A stretch of DNA of 64,000 nucleotides from Flavobacteriaceae bacterium (GTDB lineage: Bacteria; Bacteroidota; Bacteroidia; Flavobacteriales; Flavobacteriaceae). The translations under genes and the position numbers were made by a program. The notes beneath the pieces are model-generated. The model saw nothing but the letters and a program-made list of their open reading frames with translations, ran no database searches and was not told the DNA's origin. Shown here piece by piece: positions 21,459-31,045 of this stretch (positions are counted from its first letter, which is position 1; each line of letters opens with the position of its first letter). Location: positions 1-64,000 of the forward strand of contig CANGUZ010000003.1 of assembly GCA_947457255.1 (NCBI GenBank), given 5' to 3'.

Positions 21459-21503
21459 GATAAGCATGGTGCTTATCGTATCTAATCAATTACAATACGA
21501 TAA
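21459..21503 (+). promoter_or_regulatory. Two overlapping inverted repeats in the leader of the MFS transporter gene
   Basis: GATAAGCA-TGG-TGCTTATC (21459-21477) overlaps TTATCGTAT-13 nt-ATACGATAA (21473-21481/21495-21503), whose 3' arm ends on the A of the ATG. Confidence 0.55.
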
Positions 21504-22831
21504 TGGAAAAACCAAAATTAAATTTCTGGCAAATTTGGAATCTAAGTTTTGGATTCTTAGGAGTTCAAATCGGGTATTCACTACAAAACGGAAATACTAG
21601 TAGAATATTAGAAGCTCTAGGTGCCGATGTTCACAGCATAGGCTATTTTTGGCTTGCAGCTCCTTTAGCAGGTCTTATAGTTCAACCAATAATTGGACTC
21701 TCTAGCGATAAAACCTGGACCCGACTTGGCCGAAGAATTCCTTTCATTTTTGGCGGTGCAATTGTTTCTGCTTTGGCAATGTTTTTTATGCCAAACGCCG
21801 AATATTTTACCTATCTATTACCGCCATTAGTTTTTGGTGCAAGTATGTTATTATTAATGGACACATCCTTTAATGTAACTATGCAACCCTTTAGAGCTCT
21901 TGTAGGAGACATGGTAAATGACGAGCAACGCAACTTAGGATATTCGCTTCAAAGTGCTTTAATAAATTTTGGTGCTGTTTTTGGTTCACTTCTTCCTTGG
22001 ATATTAACAAATGTAGGTGTTGCAAACGTTCCGGCAGAAGGAGAAAAAGTGGCTGCTTCAGTAATTTGGTCTTTCTATATAGGAGGTGCTATTTTATTGA
22101 TTAGTGTCCTCTGGACGGTTTTTCGAACTAAAGAATATGCTCCCAAAGAGCACGCATTATATAACAATATTGATTTAGAAGCTAAAGAAACTAAAGAAAA
22201 AACAAGTCTTCTAACGCTAATTGGAAATGCTCCAAAAATATTTTGGCAACTAGGATTTGTGCAATTTTTCTCTTGGTTTTCTTTGTTTTTAATGTGGGTT
22301 TATACTACAAGAGCAATCGCTAATCAAGTTTGGGGTCCTGAAGCTATTGATGCAAAATCGGTAGGTTTTAATGAAGCTGGAGATTGGACTGGAGTTTTAT
22401 TTGCATTTTATAGTGCTGTAGCAGCATTATATTCCTTATTAATCCCTAAAATAGCAAAAGCAATTGGCAGAAAAAAAACCTATAGTTTTTCTTTACTTCT
22501 TGGAGGACTAGGCTTAATGTCTATGTTTTTAGTTCATGACAAAAACATTTTATTATTGTCTATATCAGGCGTTGGTTTGGCTTGGGCTGCTATTTTAGCG
22601 ATGCCATACGCTATGCTTTCAGGCTCACTTCCTGCTGATAAAATGGGTGTATATATGGGATTATTTAATGCTACAATTACTTTACCACAAATTGCCGCAG
22701 GAATCTTAGGAAGTACTTTGATTGCTGCTTTTGGAGGAAACCCAATGGTAATTATTGTTATTGCTGGAGCATCAATGCTAATAGCAGGATTAGCCGTGTT
22801 TTTAGTAAAAGAAAATTCAACAACAAATTAG
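21503..22831 (+). CDS. MFS sugar (maltose-type) transporter, SLC45-like
   Basis: 442 aa polytopic; WNLSFGFLGVQIGYSLQNGNTSRILEALGA, GPLSDKTWTRLGRRIPFI-type motif; sits in maltodextrin cluster. Confidence 0.9.
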   Translation: MEKPKLNFWQIWNLSFGFLGVQIGYSLQNGNTSRILEALGADVHSIGYFWLAAPLAGLIVQPIIGLSSDKTWTRLGRRIPFIFGGAIVSALAMFFMPNAEYFTYLLPPLVFGASMLLLMDTSFNVTMQPFRALVGDMVNDEQRNLGYSLQSALINFGAVFGSLLPWILTNVGVANVPAEGEKVAASVIWSFYIGGAILLISVLWTVFRTKEYAPKEHALYNNIDLEAKETKEKTSLLTLIGNAPKIFWQLGFVQFFSWFSLFLMWVYTTRAIANQVWGPEAIDAKSVGFNEAGDWTGVLFAFYSAVAALYSLLIPKIAKAIGRKKTYSFSLLLGGLGLMSMFLVHDKNILLLSISGVGLAWAAILAMPYAMLSGSLPADKMGVYMGLFNATITLPQIAAGILGSTLIAAFGGNPMVIIVIAGASMLIAGLAVFLVKENSTTN

Positions 22832-23041
22832 TAAACGAGAAAAAAATTATTTTAAATTAATTTTAAAAAAGTTATACAAAATTGAATTATTAATAATTAC
22901 TCGTTTTGTTTTTTATTAATAATTATATGGTTTGTCTTTAATTGTAATGTAACAATAAAACTTTATATTTAGTCATAAATGAAAGAAACAGTTATAGCGT
23001 TTTAAACTAATTTTGAAAGCAAAAAAAAGTATATAAATAAA

Positions 23042-23701
23042 ATGAAAAAGGTTAAAGCATTTATTTTTGATTTAGACGGCGTAATTGTCGACACTGCTAA
23101 ATACCATTATTTAGCTTGGAAAAAAATTGCCAATCAACTCGATATTGATTTTACGCATGAACATAATGAATTATTAAAAGGAGTTAGCCGAGTGCGTTCT
23201 CTTGACATTATATTAGAACTAGGAAACATTCAAGCTTCGCAAGAAGATAAAAACAAATGGCTTATTCAAAAAAACGAAGATTATTTGTCCTATTTAGTAG
23301 ATATGGACGAAAGTGAAATATTACCTGGGGTAATGCCGGTACTAAAATATTTAAAAACCAATAATCAAAAAATCGCATTAGGTTCGGCTAGTAAAAATGC
23401 AAGGCCAATTCTAGAAAAAACGGGAATACTCGATTATTTTGATGCAATTGTTGACGGCAATGACGTTTCTAATGCAAAACCTGATCCTGAGGTTTTCGTT
23501 AGAGCTGCACAATTGCTAAATGCTTCAAATGAAGATTCAATAGTTTTTGAAGATTCTGTGGCTGGAGTTCAAGCTGCCAATATAGCTCATATGAAGAGTA
23601 TTGGCATAGGAGAAAAAAACATTTTGCATGAAGCAAATTATATATTTCATGACTTTACAACAATAGAAACTAGTTTTATCGATCAATTAATAAACAACTA
23701 A
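23042..23701 (+). CDS. pgmB: Beta-phosphoglucomutase (HAD superfamily)
   Basis: AFIFDLDGVIVDTAKYHYLAWKKIA; GSASKNARPILEKTGILDYFDAIVDG; KPDPEVFVRAAQLL; adjacent GH65. Confidence 0.95.
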   Translation: MKKVKAFIFDLDGVIVDTAKYHYLAWKKIANQLDIDFTHEHNELLKGVSRVRSLDIILELGNIQASQEDKNKWLIQKNEDYLSYLVDMDESEILPGVMPVLKYLKTNNQKIALGSASKNARPILEKTGILDYFDAIVDGNDVSNAKPDPEVFVRAAQLLNASNEDSIVFEDSVAGVQAANIAHMKSIGIGEKNILHEANYIFHDFTTIETSFIDQLINN

Positions 23702-23735
23702 ATCAAAACATTTAATAACGCATAAAAAAAAAGAA

Positions 23736-26039
23736 ATGAACCAAGATTATATTAAAGCTGACAATTGGTCCATCATTGAGGAAGGATTTGATGTAGAGAG
23801 AGTAAAATCGTCTGAAAGCCTATTTAGTATTGGAAACGGTGCTATGGGACAACGAGCTAATTTTGAAGAATACTATAGTGGAGAAACTTTTCAGGGAAGC
23901 TATATAGCAGGAATATATTATCCCGATAAAACCAAAGTGGGTTGGTGGAAAAATGGTTATCCTGAATATTTTGCTAAAGTGTTAAATGCTCCAAACTGGA
24001 TTGGTATTGACATAGAAATAAACGGTGAAAATTTAGATTTGCACGCATGTACATCAGTTAGAAATTACCGTAGAGAACTGAACATGAAAGAAGGTTGGTA
24101 CAATCGTTCTTTTGAAGCTACACTAAAAAATGGAACAGAAATTAGTGTTAATGTTCGTCGATTTTTGTCGCTAGATTTAGATGAAGTTGGGGTTATCAAA
24201 TATGAAATCACTCCATTAAATAAAGACTCAAAAATAGTCTACAAACCTTATATCGATGCAGGTGTAACTAATGAAGATGCTAATTGGGAAGAAAAATTTT
24301 GGGAACCATTAGACGTAAAACATTCTGAAAATAAAGCATTTGTAACTGCAAGAACATTCAAAACGCATTTTATTGCGACTACATTCATGCAAAACAGTAT
24401 TTTATTAAATGATAAAAATTTAAATATTACCACTGAAAATATTGAATCAAATAAAGAAAAAATTCAATTCATCTACGCTGTGGCGGTAGCGAAAGGAGAG
24501 ACATCCGCTATAGAAAAAATAGGTGGTTATACTGTTTCTTTAAATCATGAAAACACCCAACATGGTGCTGAAAATGCAATTCTAACAGCATCAGCAAAAG
24601 GATACGAACAATTGTTGCAAGATCAAATAGCATCTTGGGAAAAAATTTGGGAAATGTCAGACATTACTATTGATGGAGACGTAAAAGCACAACAAGGAAT
24701 TCGTTTCAATATTTTTCAATTGAACCAAACCTATTTAGGAAAAGATTCCCGATTGAATATTGGTCCAAAAGGATTTACAGGAGAAAAATATGGTGGATCA
24801 ACGTATTGGGATACTGAGGCCTATTGCATTCCGTTTTATATGGCAACAAAGGACCAGCAAGTCGCTAGAAATTTGTTAACCTATCGTTATATTCAATTAG
24901 ATAAAGCAATTGAAAATGCAACAAAATTAGGATTCTCAAACGGAGCCGCTTTGTACCCTATGGTAACCATGAATGGAGAAGAATGTCATAACGAATGGGA
25001 AATTACTTTCGAGGAAATTCACAGAAATGGAGCCATTGCTTTTGCCATTTTTAATTACTACCGTTTTACTGGCGATTATTCATACATTCCAGAAAAAGGA
25101 CTCGAAGTTTTAATAGGAATTGCGCGTTTTTGGCATCAAAGAGCCAATTTCTCTACCCATAAAAACAAGTATATGATTCTTGGAGTTACGGGACCAAACG
25201 AATATGAAAACAATGTAAACAACAATTTTTATACGAACTACATCGCTAAATGGTGTTTGGATTATACTTTCGAACAAATTCAAAAAGTTTCTATAGAATA
25301 CCCTTCAGATCATAAAAGAGTTACCGAAAAAGTTAATATTACGGATGCCGAATTACAGTCTTGGAAAAAAGTAGCTGATAACATGTACTTCCCATTTTCT
25401 GAAGAACTAAATGTTTACTTACAACAAGATGGCTTCTTAGATAAAGAATTAGTTAGAGTTGCCGATTTGGATAGAAGCCAAAGACCAATTAATCAAAAAT
25501 GGTCTTGGGATAGAATTTTACGCTCTCCATATATTAAACAAGCCGATGTTTTGCAGTGCTTTTATTTCTTTGAAGATCATTTTACAAAAGAAGAATTAAA
25601 TCGCAATTTCGAATTTTATGAATCGTTTACCGTTCACGAAAGTTCGCTTTCACCTTGTGTACACTCTATTCAAGCAGCAGTTTTAGATAAAATGGAAATG
25701 GCTTATACTTTCTATTTAAGAACTTCTCGATTAGATCTTGATGATTACAATAAAGAAGTAGAAGAAGGCTGTCACATAACTTCCATGGCTGGAACTTGGA
25801 TGAGTATTGTAGAAGGATTTGGTGGTATGAGAGTAAAAAATGATGCACTTCATTTTTCTCCAAAAATCCCAAAAGAGTGGAATGGCTATTCTTTCAAAAT
25901 TAATTTTAGAAACCAAATTTTAAAAGTTTCTATTAATCATAACGACACTCAATTTTCACTTGAAGGTGCTACAGAACTGACTGTTTTTGTTAACGGAAAA
26001 GCGGTTCTAGTTGAGCCAAATAGTTTGGTAACCGTATAG
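23736..26039 (+). CDS. Glycoside hydrolase family 65 protein (maltose phosphorylase-like)
   Basis: 767 aa; GEKYGGSTYWDTEAYCIPFY, VTGPNEYENNVNNNFYTN, HITSMAGTWMSIVEGFGGMRV. Confidence 0.93.
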   Translation: MNQDYIKADNWSIIEEGFDVERVKSSESLFSIGNGAMGQRANFEEYYSGETFQGSYIAGIYYPDKTKVGWWKNGYPEYFAKVLNAPNWIGIDIEINGENLDLHACTSVRNYRRELNMKEGWYNRSFEATLKNGTEISVNVRRFLSLDLDEVGVIKYEITPLNKDSKIVYKPYIDAGVTNEDANWEEKFWEPLDVKHSENKAFVTARTFKTHFIATTFMQNSILLNDKNLNITTENIESNKEKIQFIYAVAVAKGETSAIEKIGGYTVSLNHENTQHGAENAILTASAKGYEQLLQDQIASWEKIWEMSDITIDGDVKAQQGIRFNIFQLNQTYLGKDSRLNIGPKGFTGEKYGGSTYWDTEAYCIPFYMATKDQQVARNLLTYRYIQLDKAIENATKLGFSNGAALYPMVTMNGEECHNEWEITFEEIHRNGAIAFAIFNYYRFTGDYSYIPEKGLEVLIGIARFWHQRANFSTHKNKYMILGVTGPNEYENNVNNNFYTNYIAKWCLDYTFEQIQKVSIEYPSDHKRVTEKVNITDAELQSWKKVADNMYFPFSEELNVYLQQDGFLDKELVRVADLDRSQRPINQKWSWDRILRSPYIKQADVLQCFYFFEDHFTKEELNRNFEFYESFTVHESSLSPCVHSIQAAVLDKMEMAYTFYLRTSRLDLDDYNKEVEEGCHITSMAGTWMSIVEGFGGMRVKNDALHFSPKIPKEWNGYSFKINFRNQILKVSINHNDTQFSLEGATELTVFVNGKAVLVEPNSLVTV

Positions 26040-26135
26040 ATTATTTCTAAAATAAAATTGACCCTTTAAGGTATTAAGCAGATTAAGAAAAACTTAATGA
26101 AACTTAATACCTTAATGGTTTTAAAAAACTATCTC

Positions 26136-28532
26136 ATGAAAAAAATAGTTGTTCTACTTCTGATTTCCGTTCTTTCGTTTGCACAAAATGCAAATCGAAA
26201 GTTTGTAAATTATACTTTTAAAAAAAATCTACTTGAAATTAATACCTCTGACGGGAAGTACCTTATAAAACCCTATTCCAATCAAATTATAGAAACCAGT
26301 TTTATTCCAACTGGAGAAGTATTCAATACCAATTCACATGCTGTAGTTTTAACTCCAGAAAAAGTTACCTTCAAAATAAAGCAAACTAAAAACGAAATAG
26401 TTTGTTCCACATCAGGTATAACTGTTTCTGTTCAAAAAAGTCCTTTTCAAATTTCTTATTTCTATAAAAACAATTTATTAGTATCCGAAAAAAATGGTTT
26501 TGTTAAAAAAACAAATGCCGATTCGAAAGAAACATCGCAATCTGAAACTTTAGAATTCAATTTAGACGACACCGAAGCCCTTTTTGGTGCTGGAGCTCGA
26601 GCTTTAGGCATGAACCGTCGTGGCAATCGTTTGCAATTGTACAATCAAGCCGATTATGGTTATGAAACGTACTCTAAAAAAATGAACTTCTCAATTCCGT
26701 TAGTCCTTTCCTCAAAAATTTATGCTATTCACTTTGACAATGCTCCTATTGGCTACTTGGATTTAGATAGCAAAAAAGACAATACTTTAATTTACGAAAC
26801 CATTTCAGGAAGAAAAACATACCAAGTAATTGCTGGTGAATCTTGGAGCAATTTAATTTCAAATTATACTTCCCTTACAGGTAGGCAACCATTAATTCCT
26901 CGTTGGGCTTTAGGAAATTTGTCAAGTCGTTTTGGATATCACAACCAAGATGAAGTAACAAAAACAATTGATAAGTTTATAAAAGATGAAATTCCTGTTG
27001 ATGCGATTATTTTAGACTTATATTGGTTCGGAAAAACAGTTCAAGGCACCATGGGGAATTTAGATTGGGACAAAGACAATTTTTCTGATCCAAAGAAAAT
27101 GATTGCTGATTTAAATACAAAAGGAGTAAAAACAGTTCTTATTACAGAACCCTTTATTTTGACCACCTCTAACAAATGGAAAGAGGCTGTTGAAAAAAAG
27201 GTGTTGGCAACAGACAAAGTAGGCAACCCATTTACCTATGATTTCTATTTTGGAAATACCGGAATTGTTGACCTATTTAAACCCGAGGGAAAAACTTGGT
27301 TTTGGAATATTTATAAAAACTTAATCAATCAAGGAATTGGCGGATGGTGGGGGGATTTAGGAGAACCCGAAGTTTTTCCATCAGCAGCACTTACTGCTAA
27401 GGGAACAGCTGATGAAGTTCATAATATATATGGGCATTCATGGGCAAAAATGATTAGTGATGGCTATAAAACTGATTTTCCTAAAACTCGACCTTTTATT
27501 TTAATGCGTGCCGGTTATTCTGGGTCACAAACCTATGGCATGATTCCTTGGTCTGGCGATGTGAGTCGCTCTTGGGGTGGTTTGCAATCGCAACCCGAAA
27601 TTGCTTTACAAATGGGAATGCAAGGCATGGCCTATATGCACTCAGATTTAGGAGGTTTTGCAGGAGATTATTTTGATAATGAATTGTATATTCGATGGTT
27701 GCAGTATGGCGTTTTTCAGCCCATATATCGCCCGCATGCTCAAGAAGATGTAGCTTCAGAACCAGTCTACAAAGACATTGTTACCAAAGCTAAAGCTAAA
27801 AAGCAAATCGAATTGCGTTATCAAATGTTGCCATACAATTACACTTTAGCTTTTGAAAACAATAATAAAGGATTGCCGTTAATGCGACCTTTATTTTTTG
27901 AAGAGCCTAAAAATCAAAAATTAGTTACCTCTTGTGATTCTTATTTATGGGGCAATGATTTTTTAGTTACTCCTATAACTAAAGCGTCGGTAACAAGTAC
28001 TTCAGTGTATTTTCCGGAAAACAACAATTGGTTTGATTTTTATTCAGATACGAAACATGAAGCAGGGAGCATTGCATCTATTGCAGTTTCGGCTGATAAT
28101 ATTCCTGTTTTTGTTCGTGGTGGCGCCTTTATTCCATTGATTAAAACAATACAAAACACATCGAAATATTCACTAAATACTTTTGACTTACACTATTATT
28201 TTGATGAAAAAACAGTTACAAGCAACGGAAAGTTATATAATGATGATGGAACAACAACTAATGCTTTTGAAAAAGGAGAATTCGAAATTTTAAATTTTGC
28301 ATCATCCATCAAAGATAAAACGGTCACCCTTACTTTAACTACAGAAACCGGAAAATTATTTCAATCTGATGAAAAAAACATTTCCTTAATTCTGCATAAT
28401 ATGAACGATAAAATTAAAAGTGTTGCTATAAATGGTGCTGAAAGCAACTATGTTATTCAAGATTCTAAAATAGTTGTCCCAATTCAAATAGTAAGAAATA
28501 AACCAACAATCGTATCGCTACAAATTCAATAA
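26136..28532 (+). CDS. Glycoside hydrolase family 31 (alpha-glucosidase-like); ORF opens at 26097, signal peptide suggests start at 26136
   Basis: MKKIVVLLLISVLSFAQ signal peptide; GH31 motifs VDAIILDLYWFG, GGWWGDLGEPE, FILMRAGYSGSQTYGMIPWSGDVSRSWGGL. Confidence 0.93.
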   Translation: MKKIVVLLLISVLSFAQNANRKFVNYTFKKNLLEINTSDGKYLIKPYSNQIIETSFIPTGEVFNTNSHAVVLTPEKVTFKIKQTKNEIVCSTSGITVSVQKSPFQISYFYKNNLLVSEKNGFVKKTNADSKETSQSETLEFNLDDTEALFGAGARALGMNRRGNRLQLYNQADYGYETYSKKMNFSIPLVLSSKIYAIHFDNAPIGYLDLDSKKDNTLIYETISGRKTYQVIAGESWSNLISNYTSLTGRQPLIPRWALGNLSSRFGYHNQDEVTKTIDKFIKDEIPVDAIILDLYWFGKTVQGTMGNLDWDKDNFSDPKKMIADLNTKGVKTVLITEPFILTTSNKWKEAVEKKVLATDKVGNPFTYDFYFGNTGIVDLFKPEGKTWFWNIYKNLINQGIGGWWGDLGEPEVFPSAALTAKGTADEVHNIYGHSWAKMISDGYKTDFPKTRPFILMRAGYSGSQTYGMIPWSGDVSRSWGGLQSQPEIALQMGMQGMAYMHSDLGGFAGDYFDNELYIRWLQYGVFQPIYRPHAQEDVASEPVYKDIVTKAKAKKQIELRYQMLPYNYTLAFENNNKGLPLMRPLFFEEPKNQKLVTSCDSYLWGNDFLVTPITKASVTSTSVYFPENNNWFDFYSDTKHEAGSIASIAVSADNIPVFVRGGAFIPLIKTIQNTSKYSLNTFDLHYYFDEKTVTSNGKLYNDDGTTTNAFEKGEFEILNFASSIKDKTVTLTLTTETGKLFQSDEKNISLILHNMNDKIKSVAINGAESNYVIQDSKIVVPIQIVRNKPTIVSLQIQ

Positions 28533-28543
28533 AAATATAATCA

Positions 28544-30208
28544 ATGAAAAAAGCAGTTCAAATAAGTATCGTGTTTTTAGTATTCTTTTTGTCAGGTTGT
28601 TCATCAACAAAAAAATGTGCTATAAAAGAAACAACAAAAACTCCTTTTGTTTGGGAGGGAGCCAATTTATATTTTTTAATGACTGATCGTTTTAAAGACG
28701 GAAATACAAAAAAAGAAATTTATTTAAACCGTACAAAAACTGCTGGAAAATTAAGAGGTTTTGAAGGCGGAAACATCAAAGGTATTATACAAAAAATTGA
28801 TGATGGTTATTTTGAAAAACTAGGAATAAATGCCATTTGGCTCACCCCGATTGTAGAACAAATTTATGACGGTGTAGATGAAGGAACCGGATTAAGTTAT
28901 GGTTTTCACGGGTATTGGGCAAAAGATTGGACATCCTTAGACCCAAATTTTGGTACTAAAGAAGATTTAGCATTACTAGTTCAAAAAGCACATGCAAAAG
29001 GCATCCGTATTGTTTTAGATGGTGTCATTAATCATACAGGACCTATAACAGCAATAGATCCTGTTTGGCCAAATGATTGGGTTCGTACAGGTCCGCAATG
29101 CGACTATAAAAGTTTTCTAAACACTACCGCTTGTACTTTAGTTGCTAATTTACCAGACGTAAAAACAGAAAGCACTCAAGAAGTGTCACTTCCGCCTTTC
29201 TTAATCGAAAAATGGAAAAAAGAAGGTCGTTATGAAAAAGAAGTAGCTTCATTAGATGAATTTTTTAAAAGAACTGGATATCCAAGAACGCCAAAAAACT
29301 ATATCATTAAATGGCTAACCGATTATATTACCGAATTTGGAATTGATGGTTACAGAGCCGATACGGTTAAACATACTGAAGAAGCGGTTTGGGCAGATTT
29401 CAAAACCCAATGTGAAATTGCATTTGCTGATTGGAAAAAAAACAACCCGACAAAAGTTTTAGACAATAATCCATTTTATACCATTGCCGAAGTATACAAT
29501 TATGGCATAAGCGGTGGTCAGATTTTTGATTTTGGAGATAAAAAAGTAAACTATTATCAAAACGGATTCAATAACATGATCAATTTTGAATTTAAGTGGG
29601 ATGCTCAAAAAGATTATGAGTTCCTCTTTTCAAAATATTCTAGCAAACTGAATAATGAATTAAAAGGTTATAGTGTTTTAAATTATTTGTCTTCACATGA
29701 TGACGGAAGTCCTTTCGACGCCAAACGTACAAAAAGTATAGAAAGCGGCACAAAATTATTGCTTTCTCCGGGAATTTCTCAGGTATATTACGGAGACGAA
29801 ACGGGTCGCTCTTTGGCAATCGAAGGCACTCAAGGAGATGCTACTTTACGCTCATTCATGAATTGGGAAGACATACAATCTAATCCTGAGACTCAAAAAA
29901 CACTGTTACATTGGCAAAAATTGGGTCAATTTAGGAGAAATCATCCTTCAGTAGGAGCTGGTATTCATGCTGTAATTTCTTCAAATCCTTATGTATTCAG
30001 TAGAACTTTTACAAAAGATAACTATTATGATTCTGTAGTTATTGGTTTAGATTTACCTGTAGGAATAAAAGAAATTACTGTAGGAACCATTTTTAAAAAT
30101 GGAGATGATGTAAAAGACACCTATTCCGGAAAATCAGCAACTGTTACCAATGGAAAAGTAATTATCGATTCCGAATTTGGCTTTGTCCTATTAGAATTAA
30201 AAAAATAA
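28544..30208 (+). CDS. GH13 alpha-amylase-family lipoprotein (SusG-like)
   Basis: Lipobox VFFLSGCSSTKK; GH13 motifs VLDGVINHTG, GIDGYRADTVKHTE, YLSSHDDGSPF. Confidence 0.93.
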   Translation: MKKAVQISIVFLVFFLSGCSSTKKCAIKETTKTPFVWEGANLYFLMTDRFKDGNTKKEIYLNRTKTAGKLRGFEGGNIKGIIQKIDDGYFEKLGINAIWLTPIVEQIYDGVDEGTGLSYGFHGYWAKDWTSLDPNFGTKEDLALLVQKAHAKGIRIVLDGVINHTGPITAIDPVWPNDWVRTGPQCDYKSFLNTTACTLVANLPDVKTESTQEVSLPPFLIEKWKKEGRYEKEVASLDEFFKRTGYPRTPKNYIIKWLTDYITEFGIDGYRADTVKHTEEAVWADFKTQCEIAFADWKKNNPTKVLDNNPFYTIAEVYNYGISGGQIFDFGDKKVNYYQNGFNNMINFEFKWDAQKDYEFLFSKYSSKLNNELKGYSVLNYLSSHDDGSPFDAKRTKSIESGTKLLLSPGISQVYYGDETGRSLAIEGTQGDATLRSFMNWEDIQSNPETQKTLLHWQKLGQFRRNHPSVGAGIHAVISSNPYVFSRTFTKDNYYDSVVIGLDLPVGIKEITVGTIFKNGDDVKDTYSGKSATVTNGKVIIDSEFGFVLLELKK

Positions 30209-30226
30209 GAAAAATAAAATTGATAC

Positions 30227-30257
30227 AAACGCCTTTAGAAATGAAGGCGTTTTTTTA
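30227..30257 (+). terminator. Rho-independent terminator closing the plus-strand maltodextrin operon
   Basis: AACGCCTT-TAGAAATG-AAGGCGTT-TTTTT. Confidence 0.85.
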
Positions 30258-30285
30258 TGTTTACACTTTCTTAATATAATAAAGA

Positions 30286-30963
30286 ATGCTAAAAATAGGA
30301 CATCGTGGAGCAAAAGGGTATGAACCTGAAAACACTTTGATTTCTTTTCAAAAAGCAATTGACATAGGTGTTGATGGCATTGAGTTAGATGTTCATCTGA
30401 GTTCCGATGGAGCAATTATGGTTATACACGATGAAACCATTGACAGAACTACTAACGAAAAAGGAGTTGTAAATAAACTATCTTTGCAAGAGTTAAAAAC
30501 TTTTCAAATTGAAAAAGAAAACACTATTCCTACTTTAATCGAAGTTTTTGATTTGGTAAACAAACGCTGTTTTATAAATATAGAACTTAAAGGAAAAGGA
30601 ACTTCAAAACCAATTATAAATTTAATTGAACACTATATTGAAGAAAAAAATTGGGAGTACAGTCATTTTATAATTTCAAGTTTCGATTGGACTGCATTGC
30701 AAGAAGTTCGTAAATGGAATCCTAAAATTCCTGTAGGAGTTTTAACCCATACCGATTTAGATTTGGCAATTGCTTTCGCCAAATTTATCAAAGCCGAAAC
30801 TATTCATCCGTATTTTCATTTGTTGAACACTGAAAACACACAAAAGATGCAAAATGAAGGTTTTAAAGTATTTGCTTGGACCGTAAATGAAATAGAAGAC
30901 ATTCAAAAAATAAAATCATTCCATGTAAACGGAATCATTTCTGATTTTCCGGATAGGATTTGA
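30286..30963 (+). CDS. Glycerophosphodiester phosphodiesterase
   Basis: IGHRGAKGYEPENTLISFQKAIDIGVDGIELDVHLSSDGAIMVIHDETIDRTT. Confidence 0.95.
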   Translation: MLKIGHRGAKGYEPENTLISFQKAIDIGVDGIELDVHLSSDGAIMVIHDETIDRTTNEKGVVNKLSLQELKTFQIEKENTIPTLIEVFDLVNKRCFINIELKGKGTSKPIINLIEHYIEEKNWEYSHFIISSFDWTALQEVRKWNPKIPVGVLTHTDLDLAIAFAKFIKAETIHPYFHLLNTENTQKMQNEGFKVFAWTVNEIEDIQKIKSFHVNGIISDFPDRI

Positions 30964-31045
30964 TTTTAAAACTACATATATTAATATCTCAAGGCTCATA
31001 TAAAACTAAACTTAATAAATCTTAAATCCTTTAATGGTTTAAAAA

